DNA from: an uncultured Lachnospiraceae bacterium
GTDB taxonomy: Bacteria > Bacillota > Clostridia > Lachnospirales > Lachnospiraceae
Assembly (NCBI GenBank): GCA_910578795.1
Contig: CAJTSD010000058.1
Span: forward strand, 1-19,502
DNA length: 19,502 nucleotides
Reading direction: 5' to 3'
The notes under the pieces were generated by a model that was not told the origin of the DNA, did not search any database, and worked only from the letters and a program-made list of their open reading frames with translations. This document shows, one piece after another, positions 1-5,848 of the stretch. The first letter of the stretch is position 1; each line of letters starts with the position of its first letter. The position numbers and the translations under genes were made by a program.

Positions 1-7
1 AATCTTT

Positions 8-13
8 CCTCCT
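8..13 (-). promoter_or_regulatory. Ribosome binding site of a gene beyond the left edge
   Basis: Read on the minus strand this is a perfect AGGAGG. Seven bases separate it from the window edge, so the start codon of a leftward gene should lie at or just beyond position 1. It sits directly downstream of the minus-strand promoter at 29-58. None of the gene itself is visible, so its product is unknown. Confidence 0.6.
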
Positions 14-28
14 GACTCTGCTGGATAG

Positions 29-58
29 ATTATACCATTCGTTCTACATGTCTATCAA
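29..58 (-). promoter_or_regulatory. Minus-strand sigma-A promoter for the off-window gene
   Basis: On the minus strand TTGATA (53-58) and a perfect TATAAT (29-34) are separated by 18 bases. Transcription would start near position 22, giving a leader of only about 20 nt with the AGGAGG at 8-13. Hexamers, spacing and the following ribosome binding site agree, which makes this one of the better promoter predictions in the window. Confidence 0.6.
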
Positions 59-90
59 ATGGGGTATAAGGCAGCCCTCCTGTGATATAG

Positions 91-112
91 ATTGATTGAT
101 GTGATTGATTGG
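91..112. repeat. Short imperfect GATT repeat
   Basis: The motif ATTGATTGAT and a near copy TGATTGATTGG occur back to back within 22 bases. It is short, low-complexity and close to the divergent promoter. No function can be assigned and it may be chance. Confidence 0.3.
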
Positions 113-221
113 TTTCGGTGTTGATGCTAAAGTTTTTTGTTCGTTTATTACCGTGAGTTTAGATTGCATGATGCTATATGTGGGTATTTCTCCGCTTGGG
201 AAAATATGGTATTATTTCCTA

Positions 222-233
222 CGGTAATTACCG
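222..233. promoter_or_regulatory. Perfect 12-bp palindrome, possible protein-binding site
   Basis: CGGTAATTACCG is a perfect 12-bp palindrome. Its half-site ATTACCG also occurs at 147-153, about 80 bp upstream. In an otherwise non-coding stretch this could be an operator, but no neighbouring promoter clearly uses it and the call rests on symmetry alone. Confidence 0.25.
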
Positions 234-268
234 CAGATTTTATTTCAGAATCTATATATAATGATCGT

Positions 269-294
269 AAGGGAGGCTTTGGCTTCCCTTTTGT
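269..294 (+). terminator. Terminator-like hairpin in a non-coding stretch
   Basis: AAGGGAGGC (269-277) pairs with GCTTCCCTT (282-290) over nine base pairs including one G-T wobble, around a TTTG loop. A short T run (289-292) follows before G interrupts it. It resembles an intrinsic terminator on the plus strand, yet no gene ends just upstream. It may belong to a decayed gene or a small RNA. Confidence 0.45.
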
Positions 295-488
295 GTATCT
301 GAAAAAGGTACATTCTCTCAACTAGGACTAAATCCTAAAAGCTATGGCTTTAAAGGACTTATAATTTTATGCCATATCTGATTGTGTCATCAAGCATTTG
401 ACATCTCATGGTCGAATCTTAAAACTCTTGTGGTCTGAAATGATTAAACCCTGATTTTTTTCCAAAAATAAATATATAGGCGGATTTT

Positions 489-517
489 TTGAATTGGATA
501 TTGATTGTAACCATAAT
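489..517 (+). promoter_or_regulatory. Candidate promoter for the CPBP protease gene
   Basis: TTGAAT (489-494) and CATAAT (512-517) are spaced by 17 bases; they match the sigma-A consensus hexamers at four and five of six positions. Transcription would begin about 25 bases before the start codon at 548. The region is AT-rich, so chance matches are likely and confidence is modest. Confidence 0.35.
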
Positions 518-547
518 AACAGGAATTAGTATGAAAAGGCGGTAGAA

Positions 548-1306
548 ATGATACGTAGTTTAGGATTATTGGTTTATTTTTTTATGGCGCAGATTATCAG
601 TTGTGTGGGTGCGTTTACTTACAAATCGTTTACAGATTATGAATGGCTTGATAGGGTATATAATGCAGCCAGTATAGGTGGGATACTTTCAACAGAATAC
701 ATCGGACTGCTAAATGAGGCGCTTTATCCGGCACTTTTGATGAGTGATATGATTATAATTCTGCCATTTTTATTAAAGAGAAAAGAGAAGATTTGCAGAA
801 AAATAAGTACAGGCAGTACATTGTATTTTATTTGTTTAGGAATCGTATTGAATTTTGTGGTTTCTGTTGTTGTGAATATGATACCAACAAAGAATTACGA
901 CAGATTAATGTCAGTTGTGCTCACGGGGAACCCTATAATGGTGATTCTTGTATCCGGGATTTTTGCACCAATAGTTGAGGAAATAATATTCAGGTATAAA
1001 ATAATTGACGTTCTTGAAAACATATATAACCCCAAAGTTGCATTGTTCCTATCATCCTTCCTATTTGGGGTGGCACATATGAATCGGGTGCAAAGTTTGT
1101 ATGCATTTATATTTGGTATTGTTCTTGGAAAGATATACCAAAAAGAGCATAATCTTCTCCCGAGTATCATTGTCCATATTACAGTTAATGCGGGCTCTGT
1201 GTTATACGAGTATAGCAGTGATGTTGTGCGTTTCATCCTTCTGTCGGGGGTACTGTTATCTGTTTTTATCCTATTAAAGTATAAAAACAAAAACATCTAT
1301 GTTTGA
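548..1306 (+). CDS. CPBP family intramembrane glutamic endopeptidase
   Basis: The 252-residue protein is very hydrophobic with several membrane segments. It carries the three motifs of the CPBP (CAAX protease and bacteriocin-processing, Abi) family: EEIIFR at residues 144-149 (paired catalytic Glu and Arg), FLFGVAH at 171-177 ending in the conserved His, and HITVN at 210-214 with conserved His and Asn. Family members cleave within or near the membrane; in bacteria they are linked to bacteriocin self-immunity, peptide maturation and prenyl-protein processing, but the substrate here cannot be read from sequence. Length is typical. The start has a modest GGCGG-like ribosome binding site about eight bases upstream. 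The gene lies just before an autoregulated-looking XRE repressor; a functional link is possible but unproven. Family assignment is firm, the biological role is not. Confidence 0.88.
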   Translation: MIRSLGLLVYFFMAQIISCVGAFTYKSFTDYEWLDRVYNAASIGGILSTEYIGLLNEALYPALLMSDMIIILPFLLKRKEKICRKISTGSTLYFICLGIVLNFVVSVVVNMIPTKNYDRLMSVVLTGNPIMVILVSGIFAPIVEEIIFRYKIIDVLENIYNPKVALFLSSFLFGVAHMNRVQSLYAFIFGIVLGKIYQKEHNLLPSIIVHITVNAGSVLYEYSSDVVRFILLSGVLLSVFILLKYKNKNIYV

Positions 1307-1401
1307 CATAGTAGGATACCCAGCAATCCTCAAGAATTTGGAAACCTTATAAGCGTTGTGCGAACATATACTGCAATGGAGCTTTGGCAGAATAATAACA
1401 T

Positions 1402-1423
1402 TTTGTTGAACTATATCAACAAA
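1402..1423. promoter_or_regulatory. Operator O1 upstream of the XRE regulator
   Basis: TTTGTTGA (1402-1409) and TCAACAAA (1416-1423) form a perfect 8-bp inverted repeat around six bases. The core TGTTGA-N6-TCAACA recurs almost exactly at 1447-1464. O1 lies just upstream of the -35 box of the regulator promoter. Such paired palindromes next to an XRE gene are typical of a self-bound operator; which protein binds is inference. Confidence 0.55.
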
Positions 1424-1429
1424 CAGTGA

Positions 1430-1458
1430 TTGAGATTTCACAATTCTGTTGATATAAT
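1430..1458 (+). promoter_or_regulatory. Promoter of the XRE regulator gene
   Basis: TTGAGA (1430-1435) and a perfect TATAAT (1453-1458) are separated by the ideal 17 bases. Transcription would start near 1465, giving a leader of about 23 nt that contains the AAGGAGA ribosome binding site at 1472-1478. The -10 hexamer is exactly the spacer of operator O2, so a protein bound there would occlude RNA polymerase. Confidence 0.7.
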
Positions 1459-1464
1459 TTAACA
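1447..1464. promoter_or_regulatory. Operator O2 centred on the -10 box
   Basis: TGTTGA (1447-1452) and TTAACA (1459-1464) flank TATAAT, matching the O1 pattern of TGTTGA-N6-TCAACA with a single changed base. The centre of O2 is 43 bp from that of O1, close to four helical turns, so both sites would face the same side of the DNA. This geometry suggests cooperative repression of the downstream regulator gene. Confidence 0.55.
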
Positions 1465-1487
1465 ATCAATTAAGGAGAGATATAAAT

Positions 1488-1826
1488 ATGCTTGATTTGG
1501 AACTGTATTTAAACGAGGTAGGAAAAAGGATCATGGAACGGCGGAAAAAGCTGGGACTAACTCAGGAAACACTTGCGGAAAAGAGTGATCTTACGACACA
1601 GTTTGTTTCATATGCTGAATCAGGGAAACGGGCAATGCGGCCGGAAAACCTGATGAAGATTGCTTCTGTGCTGGGCGTCAGTACAGATTATATTCTTACA
1701 GGGGATATCATAGATAAGGATAGGCTGTTATTGTCAGAGAAACTGGAAAAGCTGACTGCCTCGGAAGTGCAGATTGTGGAAAGCATCATTGATGAGTGTA
1801 TCATGCTATATCATAAAGACGAATAG
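1488..1826 (+). CDS. XRE/Cro-CI family transcriptional regulator
   Basis: The 112-residue protein has one HTH_3 DNA-binding domain at about residues 11-71. It contains the signature LTQETLAEKSDLTTQFVSYAE, in which the recognition helix lies near residues 36-45, followed by NLMKIASVLGVSTDYIL. The C-terminal 40 residues are mostly helical and could serve for dimerisation; no peptidase or ligand domain is visible. An AAGGAGA ribosome binding site sits nine bases before the ATG. Its promoter carries two copies of one palindrome (1402-1423 and 1447-1464), so it probably represses itself. Its other targets are unknown; the neighbouring CPBP protease gene is a candidate partner but shows no copy of the palindrome in its own upstream region. 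Family assignment is sure, regulon is inference. Confidence 0.9.
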   Translation: MLDLELYLNEVGKRIMERRKKLGLTQETLAEKSDLTTQFVSYAESGKRAMRPENLMKIASVLGVSTDYILTGDIIDKDRLLLSEKLEKLTASEVQIVESIIDECIMLYHKDE

Positions 1827-1895
1827 GCTACCATACCGATAATTTCAAGGTGGTTTGGAAAAATAATGAAATATTGTTAAGAAAAGGGGACTATA

Positions 1896-2477
1896 ATGGC
1901 AAAGCTATATTTTTACTATGGTGCGATGAACAGCTCAAAGACTGCAAATGCGCTTATGACACACTTTAATTATGAGGAGGTAGGGCAAAAAGCGCTGATT
2001 TGTAAAACAGAGACAGATATCAGAGATGGAGTGCGCATTATCCGTTCTAGAATCGGCTTGGAAATGGAGTGTATTTTTTTGTCAGAGCTGCTGGATATGC
2101 CCGAAAAGGAAATTAAGCAGTACAATTGCATTATTGTTGATGAGGTTCAGTTTGCGACAAAGGACCAGATTGATTTTTTGTCTGACATTGTGGATTTTAT
2201 GGATGTACCAGTAGTGTGCTATGGTTTGCGCACTGATTTCCAAAATAATCTGTTTCCGGGAAGTGAGCGGCTGATTGCCATAGCGGATACAATCCAAGAG
2301 ATTAAAACCGTGTGTTGGTGCGGTAAGAAGGCAACTGCAAATGCACGGTTTAATGAGAATGGAATAGTACGCGATGGCGAACAGGTGTTTCTTGGGGCAA
2401 ATGACAGTTATGTTGCACTCTGCAGAAAGCATTTTAAATTAGGAATGCTGAAACCGGATACGCGGGATTTAGATTAA
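1896..2477 (+). CDS. tdk: Thymidine kinase
   Basis: This is a 193-residue type II (TK1-like) thymidine kinase, which phosphorylates thymidine to dTMP with ATP in the cytosolic pyrimidine salvage pathway. The P-loop GAMNSSKT lies at residues 9-16 and the Walker B-like DEVQF at 82-86, with Glu83 the likely catalytic base. The substrate-binding lasso follows with a structural zinc site formed by Cys140, Cys142, Cys176 and His179, and Tyr172 near the thymidine pocket. Length matches the family. An AAAGGGG ribosome binding site precedes the ATG by a few bases. The exchanger gene starts about 20 bases after the stop, so the two may be cotranscribed. No clear promoter was found in the short gap after the XRE gene. 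All key residues are intact. Confidence 0.95.
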   Translation: MAKLYFYYGAMNSSKTANALMTHFNYEEVGQKALICKTETDIRDGVRIIRSRIGLEMECIFLSELLDMPEKEIKQYNCIIVDEVQFATKDQIDFLSDIVDFMDVPVVCYGLRTDFQNNLFPGSERLIAIADTIQEIKTVCWCGKKATANARFNENGIVRDGEQVFLGANDSYVALCRKHFKLGMLKPDTRDLD

Positions 2478-2497
2478 GAAAGGAAATGGAAATCGAG

Positions 2498-3448
2498 ATG
2501 AATATTATTTTGCAGTTTGTATTGCTTGCAGTAGGATTTGGGCTGCTGATAAAAGGGGCTGACTGGTTTGTTGATGGTGCTTCTAAAGTAGCGGACAAGT
2601 TTGGAATACCGCATCTTGTAATTGGACTTACAATCGTGGCGTTTGGAACAAGTGCACCAGAAGCGGCAGTGAGTATCAGTGCCGCTTTAAAGGGCAGTGT
2701 TGAACTGGCAATCAGTAATGTTGTGGGAAGCAATATTATGAATGTGCTGCTGATATTGGGACTTTCTTCTGTCATTTATCCACTTGCAGTGAAAAAAACA
2801 ACCATTCGGTTTGATATTCCATATGTATTTTTTGCTTCTGTCCTTTTGCTGGTATTTGGTGTTTTGGATGGAACAATCGGGCGGATTGACGGACTGATAT
2901 TTTGGGGACTCCTCATTATCTATATCATTTATATGATACGGCTTACTCAAAAAAGTCAGGTGTCAGACGAGGATTTTGAACCCGCAGGTGAAAGTGATAA
3001 GGTGTGGAAATTGTTACTTTTAATCCTTGTAGGTGGAGCGATGATTGTTGCCGGCTCAAATGTAACAGTTGATGCCGCATCAAACATTGCGACAGAATTT
3101 GGAATGGATGAACGGTTAATTGGACTTACAATTGTCGCATTCGGAACGTCGCTTCCAGAGCTGGTGACTTCATGTATTGCAGCAAAGAAGAAAGAAACGG
3201 ATATTGCGGTCGGAAATATTGTAGGCTCAAATCTGTTCAATATTTTGTTTGTACTTGGCTCAAGTGCGGTCATCACTCCAATTGCATACAAATCCGAGTT
3301 TGTTTTTGACAGCACCGTTGCTGTGCTCGTGATGGTTGTATTATGGCTGTTTGTGTTTAGAAAACAAAAATTAAGCCGTATCGGCGGTGTTTTGATGCTG
3401 GCAATGTATGCGGTTTATTTTGCAAATCTGTTAAGGCAGGCTTTATAG
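2498..3448 (+). CDS. Calcium/sodium (CaCA family) antiporter
   Basis: This 316-residue membrane protein has about ten hydrophobic segments in two homologous halves. Each half holds an alpha-repeat: GLTIVAFGTSAPE (residues 43-55) with VGSNIMN, and GLTIVAFGTSLPE (209-221) with VGSNLFN. The two acidic residues (Glu55, Glu221) coordinate the transported cation in this superfamily. Members of the YrbG/NCX-like group exchange Ca2+ or other cations for Na+ or H+ across the cytoplasmic membrane; the exact ions cannot be told from sequence. A charged loop around residues 150-170 separates the halves. The start is uncertain: an ATG at 2486 has its AAAGGA only one base upstream, while the ATG at 2498 is 13 bases away. 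I chose the latter because one base is too short. It lies downstream of tdk and faces the minus-strand CYTH gene, 26 bases from its end, with no hairpin between. Confidence 0.9.
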   Translation: MNIILQFVLLAVGFGLLIKGADWFVDGASKVADKFGIPHLVIGLTIVAFGTSAPEAAVSISAALKGSVELAISNVVGSNIMNVLLILGLSSVIYPLAVKKTTIRFDIPYVFFASVLLLVFGVLDGTIGRIDGLIFWGLLIIYIIYMIRLTQKSQVSDEDFEPAGESDKVWKLLLLILVGGAMIVAGSNVTVDAASNIATEFGMDERLIGLTIVAFGTSLPELVTSCIAAKKKETDIAVGNIVGSNLFNILFVLGSSAVITPIAYKSEFVFDSTVAVLVMVVLWLFVFRKQKLSRIGGVLMLAMYAVYFANLLRQAL

Positions 3449-3474
3449 CAAAAAAACCAGGGTAATTATCTGAA

Positions 3475-3972
3475 TCAGAACATTTGTTTGGATAAATTTG
3501 AGTTGTGATATTTTGGATTAAAGGTAACGTCTTCATCGAACCATTCGGGCGGTACAAACGCATTTGCCGCCTGCTCATTTGGAAATTCTATTTCCGCGAT
3601 AACCAGGGGAGCAAAGGGTGGTTCGAAAATATCAAGCTCAATTTTTAAGGAAAGATCCTTGTCCGGTTTGAAACCATCCTGAAAATATGGATTTTCCAGT
3701 GGAAGTACATACCGTTTCTTGGAAATAATATTCCCATCGGCTTTTTGGCTAAGATGCTGGTAAGACACCTGATCCAAGGGAAGGTTGTATTCCTCTCGTG
3801 TCATTAAGCCGCTGCCCTTGTAGGTAAGGGTGTATTTGTCATTTGACCTTCGTACGCGAACTACAGGCGCGGTATTTAAGTAAGCTTGTTCTATAATAAT
3901 GCAGGGGTAATTCTCAAGTCCGCAGGGTAGGTTTTTTATTGTATATTTTTTTTCGATTTCAAAATTTTCCAT
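3475..3972 (-). CDS. CYTH domain (triphosphate tunnel) protein
   Basis: The 165-residue protein begins with the CYTH hallmark ExExK (Glu5, Glu7, Lys9 in ENFEIEKKY). The charged strands of a triphosphate tunnel follow: VVRVRR (38-42), YTLTYKG (47-53), a TREEYNL strand, KKRYVL (85-90), LKIELDIF (109-116) and IAEIEF (125-130), then a C-terminal DVTFNPKYHN segment. The fold binds triphosphorylated substrates with a divalent metal; bacterial relatives such as the NE0304 and YgiF groups are inorganic tripolyphosphatases, and others are adenylyl cyclases or thiamine triphosphatases. The reaction here is therefore inferred, tripolyphosphatase being most likely. The start was chosen at the Met just before ExExK because GGAGG lies nine bases upstream; a longer frame to 4053 adds residues unlike the family. 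It follows the membrane-protein gene on the same strand, 34 bases after its stop, probably in one operon. Confidence 0.88.
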   Translation of the reverse strand: MENFEIEKKYTIKNLPCGLENYPCIIIEQAYLNTAPVVRVRRSNDKYTLTYKGSGLMTREEYNLPLDQVSYQHLSQKADGNIISKKRYVLPLENPYFQDGFKPDKDLSLKIELDIFEPPFAPLVIAEIEFPNEQAANAFVPPEWFDEDVTFNPKYHNSNLSKQMF

Positions 3973-4006
3973 CCAAGAGAGCCTCCATGTTGTTTCTATA
4001 TAATAA

Positions 4007-4570
4007 CTATGGTATGATATCCGCAACAAAAATACAAGTAATATTTGTTCCATTATTTGGATTTATAATGGAATATGCTGCATCTGCGATAAAGATTATA
4101 ATCAGTGTAATGCATATAAAAATGCGTATACCACGAGTTGCTTTGTGATAAAATTTAAGAAAGACAGGTTGAAAAATGCAAATGAGCAGTACGCCGCCAA
4201 TTCCAAAGCCAATGCTGCATAATAGGCAGATTTTTCCGTCAAGGTTAAAAAAAGCGCCGCTATAATCCCACCACCGTACATCCCATTTATATTCAAGCCA
4301 TGTGGCGGCAGCATATTCTATTATGGTGCAGATTGTGGCGGAAACGATAAAGACAAAAACCGGCTGCCTTCTTTTTGCGTGCAGGAAAATCATCAGTATC
4401 AGTCCTCCGATACCGTAAACCGGAAGGTAGGGACCATAATATACACCACGGTTTACAAAACTGCCGCTTGTAAAAAGATAAAGGAGAACTTCCCAAATCC
4501 AACCCAAAAAGGACAGGCAGAAGAATAACAGTACATAATAATCAAAATAGTGAGTATTTATATTTTTCAT
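4007..4570 (-). CDS. CmpB-like membrane protein (putative ABC-transporter type IV)
   Basis: This 187-residue integral membrane protein has about five hydrophobic segments. It has the conserved pattern of the family called putative ABC transporter type IV (ABC_trans_CmpB): GWIWEV (residues 23-28), FVNRGVYYGPYLPVYG (38-53), an EYAAATWLEY segment (85-94), WDYSGAFFNLDGKICL (101-116) and a C-terminal membrane helix. The family is widespread in Firmicutes but no transport activity is established, and no ATPase gene is nearby. The start at the ATG at 4570 was preferred over an upstream TTG at 4627 because the family begins shortly before the first membrane helix; neither has a good ribosome binding site. 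It precedes the CYTH gene on the same strand and is divergent from the DJ-1/PfpI gene. The family is recognised with fair confidence; function is unknown. Confidence 0.75.
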   Translation of the reverse strand: MKNINTHYFDYYVLLFFCLSFLGWIWEVLLYLFTSGSFVNRGVYYGPYLPVYGIGGLILMIFLHAKRRQPVFVFIVSATICTIIEYAAATWLEYKWDVRWWDYSGAFFNLDGKICLLCSIGFGIGGVLLICIFQPVFLKFYHKATRGIRIFICITLIIIFIADAAYSIINPNNGTNITCIFVADIIP

Positions 4571-4598
4571 GTTTCTATTATGTGCAGCTATATACAAA

Positions 4599-4627
4599 AT
4601 ATAAAAATCAGATTGGCAGACGCGCAA
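4599..4627 (-). promoter_or_regulatory. Candidate promoter for the membrane protein/CYTH operon
   Basis: On the minus strand TTGCGC (4622-4627) and TTATAT (4599-4604) are 17 bases apart. Transcription would start roughly 20 bases before the ATG at 4570. It overlaps the divergent plus-strand candidate at 4613-4641. The hexamers are only moderate matches. Confidence 0.3.
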
Positions 4628-4641
4628 AAGAATGTTAAACT
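4613..4641 (+). promoter_or_regulatory. Candidate promoter for the DJ-1/PfpI gene
   Basis: TTGGCA (4613-4618; five of six matches) and TAAACT (4636-4641; four of six) are spaced by 17 bases. The start of transcription would be near 4648, about 45 bases before the chosen start codon. The site shares bases with the opposing minus-strand candidate promoter, so the two would compete. Confidence 0.35.
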
Positions 4642-4692
4642 ATAAACAAATGGAAACGAATGGCAGATTGAGAAAGGAGTATGATTATTATA

Positions 4693-5241
4693 ATGAAGAA
4701 AGCAGCAGTATTTTTTGCAACAGGTTATGAAGAGATTGAGGCACTTACAGTGGTTGACCTGCTTCGGCGTGCAGGCATCGAAGCAATGTGCGTTTCTGTT
4801 AATAATGAAAAGAGCGTGACGGGCAGTCACAACATTTCAGTTGACATGGATGCAGGAATTGATGAGATTAACTTTGACAGTTTTGATATTTTGGTATGTC
4901 CGGGCGGAATGCCGGGTACCAAAAACCTTGAGATGTGCGAAAAGTTAACGAATAATGTGCGTGCATTTTACGAAGCAGGAAAGTTGATTGGTGCAATTTG
5001 CGCGGCACCGAGCATATTCGGACATATGGGACTTTTAAACGGTAAAAAGGCGTGTATTTATCCGGGAATGGAAGCAGAGCTTACGGGAGCAGAGGTTGTA
5101 TATGATAAAGTAGTAAAAGCAGATAATGTGATTACAAGCCGTGGAATGGGAACGGCGATTGCGTTTGGGCTTGAAATCGTGGCAAGCCTGCTTAATCAGG
5201 AAACGGCAGATAAGCTTGGAAAAGGCATTGTATATCTGTGA
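4693..5241 (+). CDS. DJ-1/PfpI family protein
   Basis: This 182-residue protein has the DJ-1/PfpI (class I glutamine amidotransferase-like) fold. GYEEIEALTVVDLLRRAGI (residues 11-29) contains the conserved Glu16 that contacts the reactive cysteine. DILVCPGGMPG follows at 65-75, and the nucleophile elbow AICAAP places Cys103 at the expected position. The bacterial YajL/ThiJ-like subgroup is linked to repair or detoxification of reactive carbonyls and to chaperone or oxidative stress roles; the activity of this member is not determined by sequence. The start is ambiguous. AAGGAG (4674-4679) is one base from the ATG at 4681 and 13 bases from the ATG at 4693, where the family normally begins (MKKAAVFF). 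The gene is divergent from the membrane-protein operon. No terminator hairpin is seen after its stop, only a T-rich run at 5256-5262. Confidence 0.92.
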   Translation: MKKAAVFFATGYEEIEALTVVDLLRRAGIEAMCVSVNNEKSVTGSHNISVDMDAGIDEINFDSFDILVCPGGMPGTKNLEMCEKLTNNVRAFYEAGKLIGAICAAPSIFGHMGLLNGKKACIYPGMEAELTGAEVVYDKVVKADNVITSRGMGTAIAFGLEIVASLLNQETADKLGKGIVYL

Positions 5242-5407
5242 TGTTTTATGTTTATTTTTTTGTTCTGTTTGAAAGGATTCCAATTTAGTAAAAATATACC
5301 ATTCATAAAACAAAAAACAAAGCAAATAATAGGATTAAGATAAGCGACAAAAGCTTGTCTTTGAAGATAGATATATTAATGAATGAATTTTATGGAGGTG
5401 TATGAAT

Positions 5408-5611
5408 ATGTCATCACAGAACAGATCAAACAGAGTAGAGGTTCCGGAAGCAAAGGCAGCAATGGACCGTTTCAAGACAGAGGTAGCATCAGAGCTTGGC
5501 GTAAACCTTAAGGAAGGCTACAACGGCGATTTAACATCACGTGAAGCAGGTTCTATCGGCGGCGAGATGGTAAGAAGAATGGTTAAGAGCTATGAGGAGT
5601 CAATCAAATAA
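5408..5611 (+). CDS. Alpha/beta-type small acid-soluble spore protein
   Basis: This 67-residue protein belongs to the alpha/beta-type SASP family, which coats DNA in the dormant spore and protects it from UV, heat and chemical damage. The conserved features are the RFKTEVASELG segment (residues 21-31), which contains the cleavage site of the germination protease GPR, and the C-terminal GGEMVRRMVKSYE segment (51-63). The ATG at 5408 was chosen because GGAGGTG (5394-5400) is seven bases upstream; an in-frame ATG at 5402 is only one base from it. SASP genes are normally read by sporulation sigma-G, but I could not find a convincing sigma-G promoter in the 166 bases upstream, which hold a small 5-bp hairpin (5346-5359) and otherwise AT-rich DNA. 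A strong terminator follows at 5657. The gene indicates a spore-former. Confidence 0.95.
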   Translation: MSSQNRSNRVEVPEAKAAMDRFKTEVASELGVNLKEGYNGDLTSREAGSIGGEMVRRMVKSYEESIK

Positions 5612-5656
5612 GAGCTCATAAACTGAAAAACCAGTCACATCGTTAAGATGAATAAG

Positions 5657-5703
5657 AAATCAGGCAGGAAAATCAAATCTGATAAAACCTGCCTGATTTT
5701 TTT
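5657..5703 (+). terminator. Strong intrinsic terminator after the spore protein gene
   Basis: AAATCAGGCAGG (5657-5668) pairs perfectly over 12 bp with CCTGCCTGATTT (5688-5699), followed by a T run through 5703. The 19-base loop contains a small nested stem (ATCA with TGAT). It isolates the spore protein transcript from the downstream trigger factor operon. The mirrored A-rich flank is weak, so it probably acts only on the plus strand. Confidence 0.9.
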
Positions 5704-5735
5704 GAATTATTTTTATTAATTTAATAAATTCACCC

Positions 5736-5764
5736 TTTTTTTTTTAGAATTGCTATGATATAAT
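5736..5764 (+). promoter_or_regulatory. Extended -10 promoter of the trigger factor operon
   Basis: TG-A-TATAAT (5756-5764) is a perfect extended -10 element. No good -35 hexamer is present at the right spacing; instead a run of ten T residues (5736-5745) occupies that place, possibly acting as an AT-rich upstream element. Transcription would start near 5771 and give a leader of roughly 75 nt. No CIRCE or clear CtsR operator was seen. Confidence 0.6.
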
Positions 5765-5848
5765 TATGAAATGATTGTGTAGCCGTCGTTGACTGCACGA
5801 GTGATTAGAAAGAGAATAGTCAATATTCGCAAGGAGGAAATGGAACAA

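Larger units (their letters stand above)
59..547. other. AT-rich stretch without a convincing gene
   Basis: No reading frame here combines a ribosome binding site, a standard start and a recognisable protein. The longest open frame (137-325, plus strand) starts at TTG with no Shine-Dalgarno sequence and runs straight through a hairpin. The stretch holds a short GATT-rich repeat (91-112), a 12-bp palindrome (222-233), a terminator-like hairpin (269-294) and a candidate promoter near its right end (489-517). It may be the decayed remainder of an accessory gene or encode a short untranslated RNA; the sequence does not decide. Confidence 0.5.

Noticed and set aside
137..325. Open reading frame of 62 codons on the plus strand
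   Set aside because: It starts at TTG with no ribosome binding site, resembles no family I know, and runs through a terminator-like hairpin at 269-294.
895..1296. Long antisense open frame opposite the CPBP gene
   Set aside because: It lies entirely within a gene with clear catalytic motifs and has no ribosome binding site or recognisable product.
3449..3474. Shared terminator between the convergent exchanger and CYTH genes
   Set aside because: Only 26 bases separate the stops and no stem with a T run could be drawn on either strand.
3973..4053. N-terminal extension of the CYTH protein
   Set aside because: The added 27 residues precede the ExExK motif that normally opens the domain, and GGAGG lies at the right distance for the Met at 3972.
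5346..5359. Small hairpin before the spore protein gene as a terminator for the DJ-1 gene
   Set aside because: The stem is only five base pairs and is followed by three T residues, too weak to call.
5372..5378. Possible sigma-G -10 element (TATATTA) for the spore protein gene
   Set aside because: It matches six of seven consensus positions, but no -35 element lies 17-18 bases upstream, and the region is AT-rich.
5781..5815. Possible CIRCE heat-shock operator before trigger factor
   Set aside because: The bases GCACGAGTG recall half-sites, but TTAGCACTC-N9-GAGTGCTAA is not present at either arm.
5789..5848. N-terminal extension of trigger factor from a TTG at 5789
   Set aside because: The extension spans the AAGGAGG ribosome binding site and has no counterpart in the family, which begins at MSLQVEKLE.
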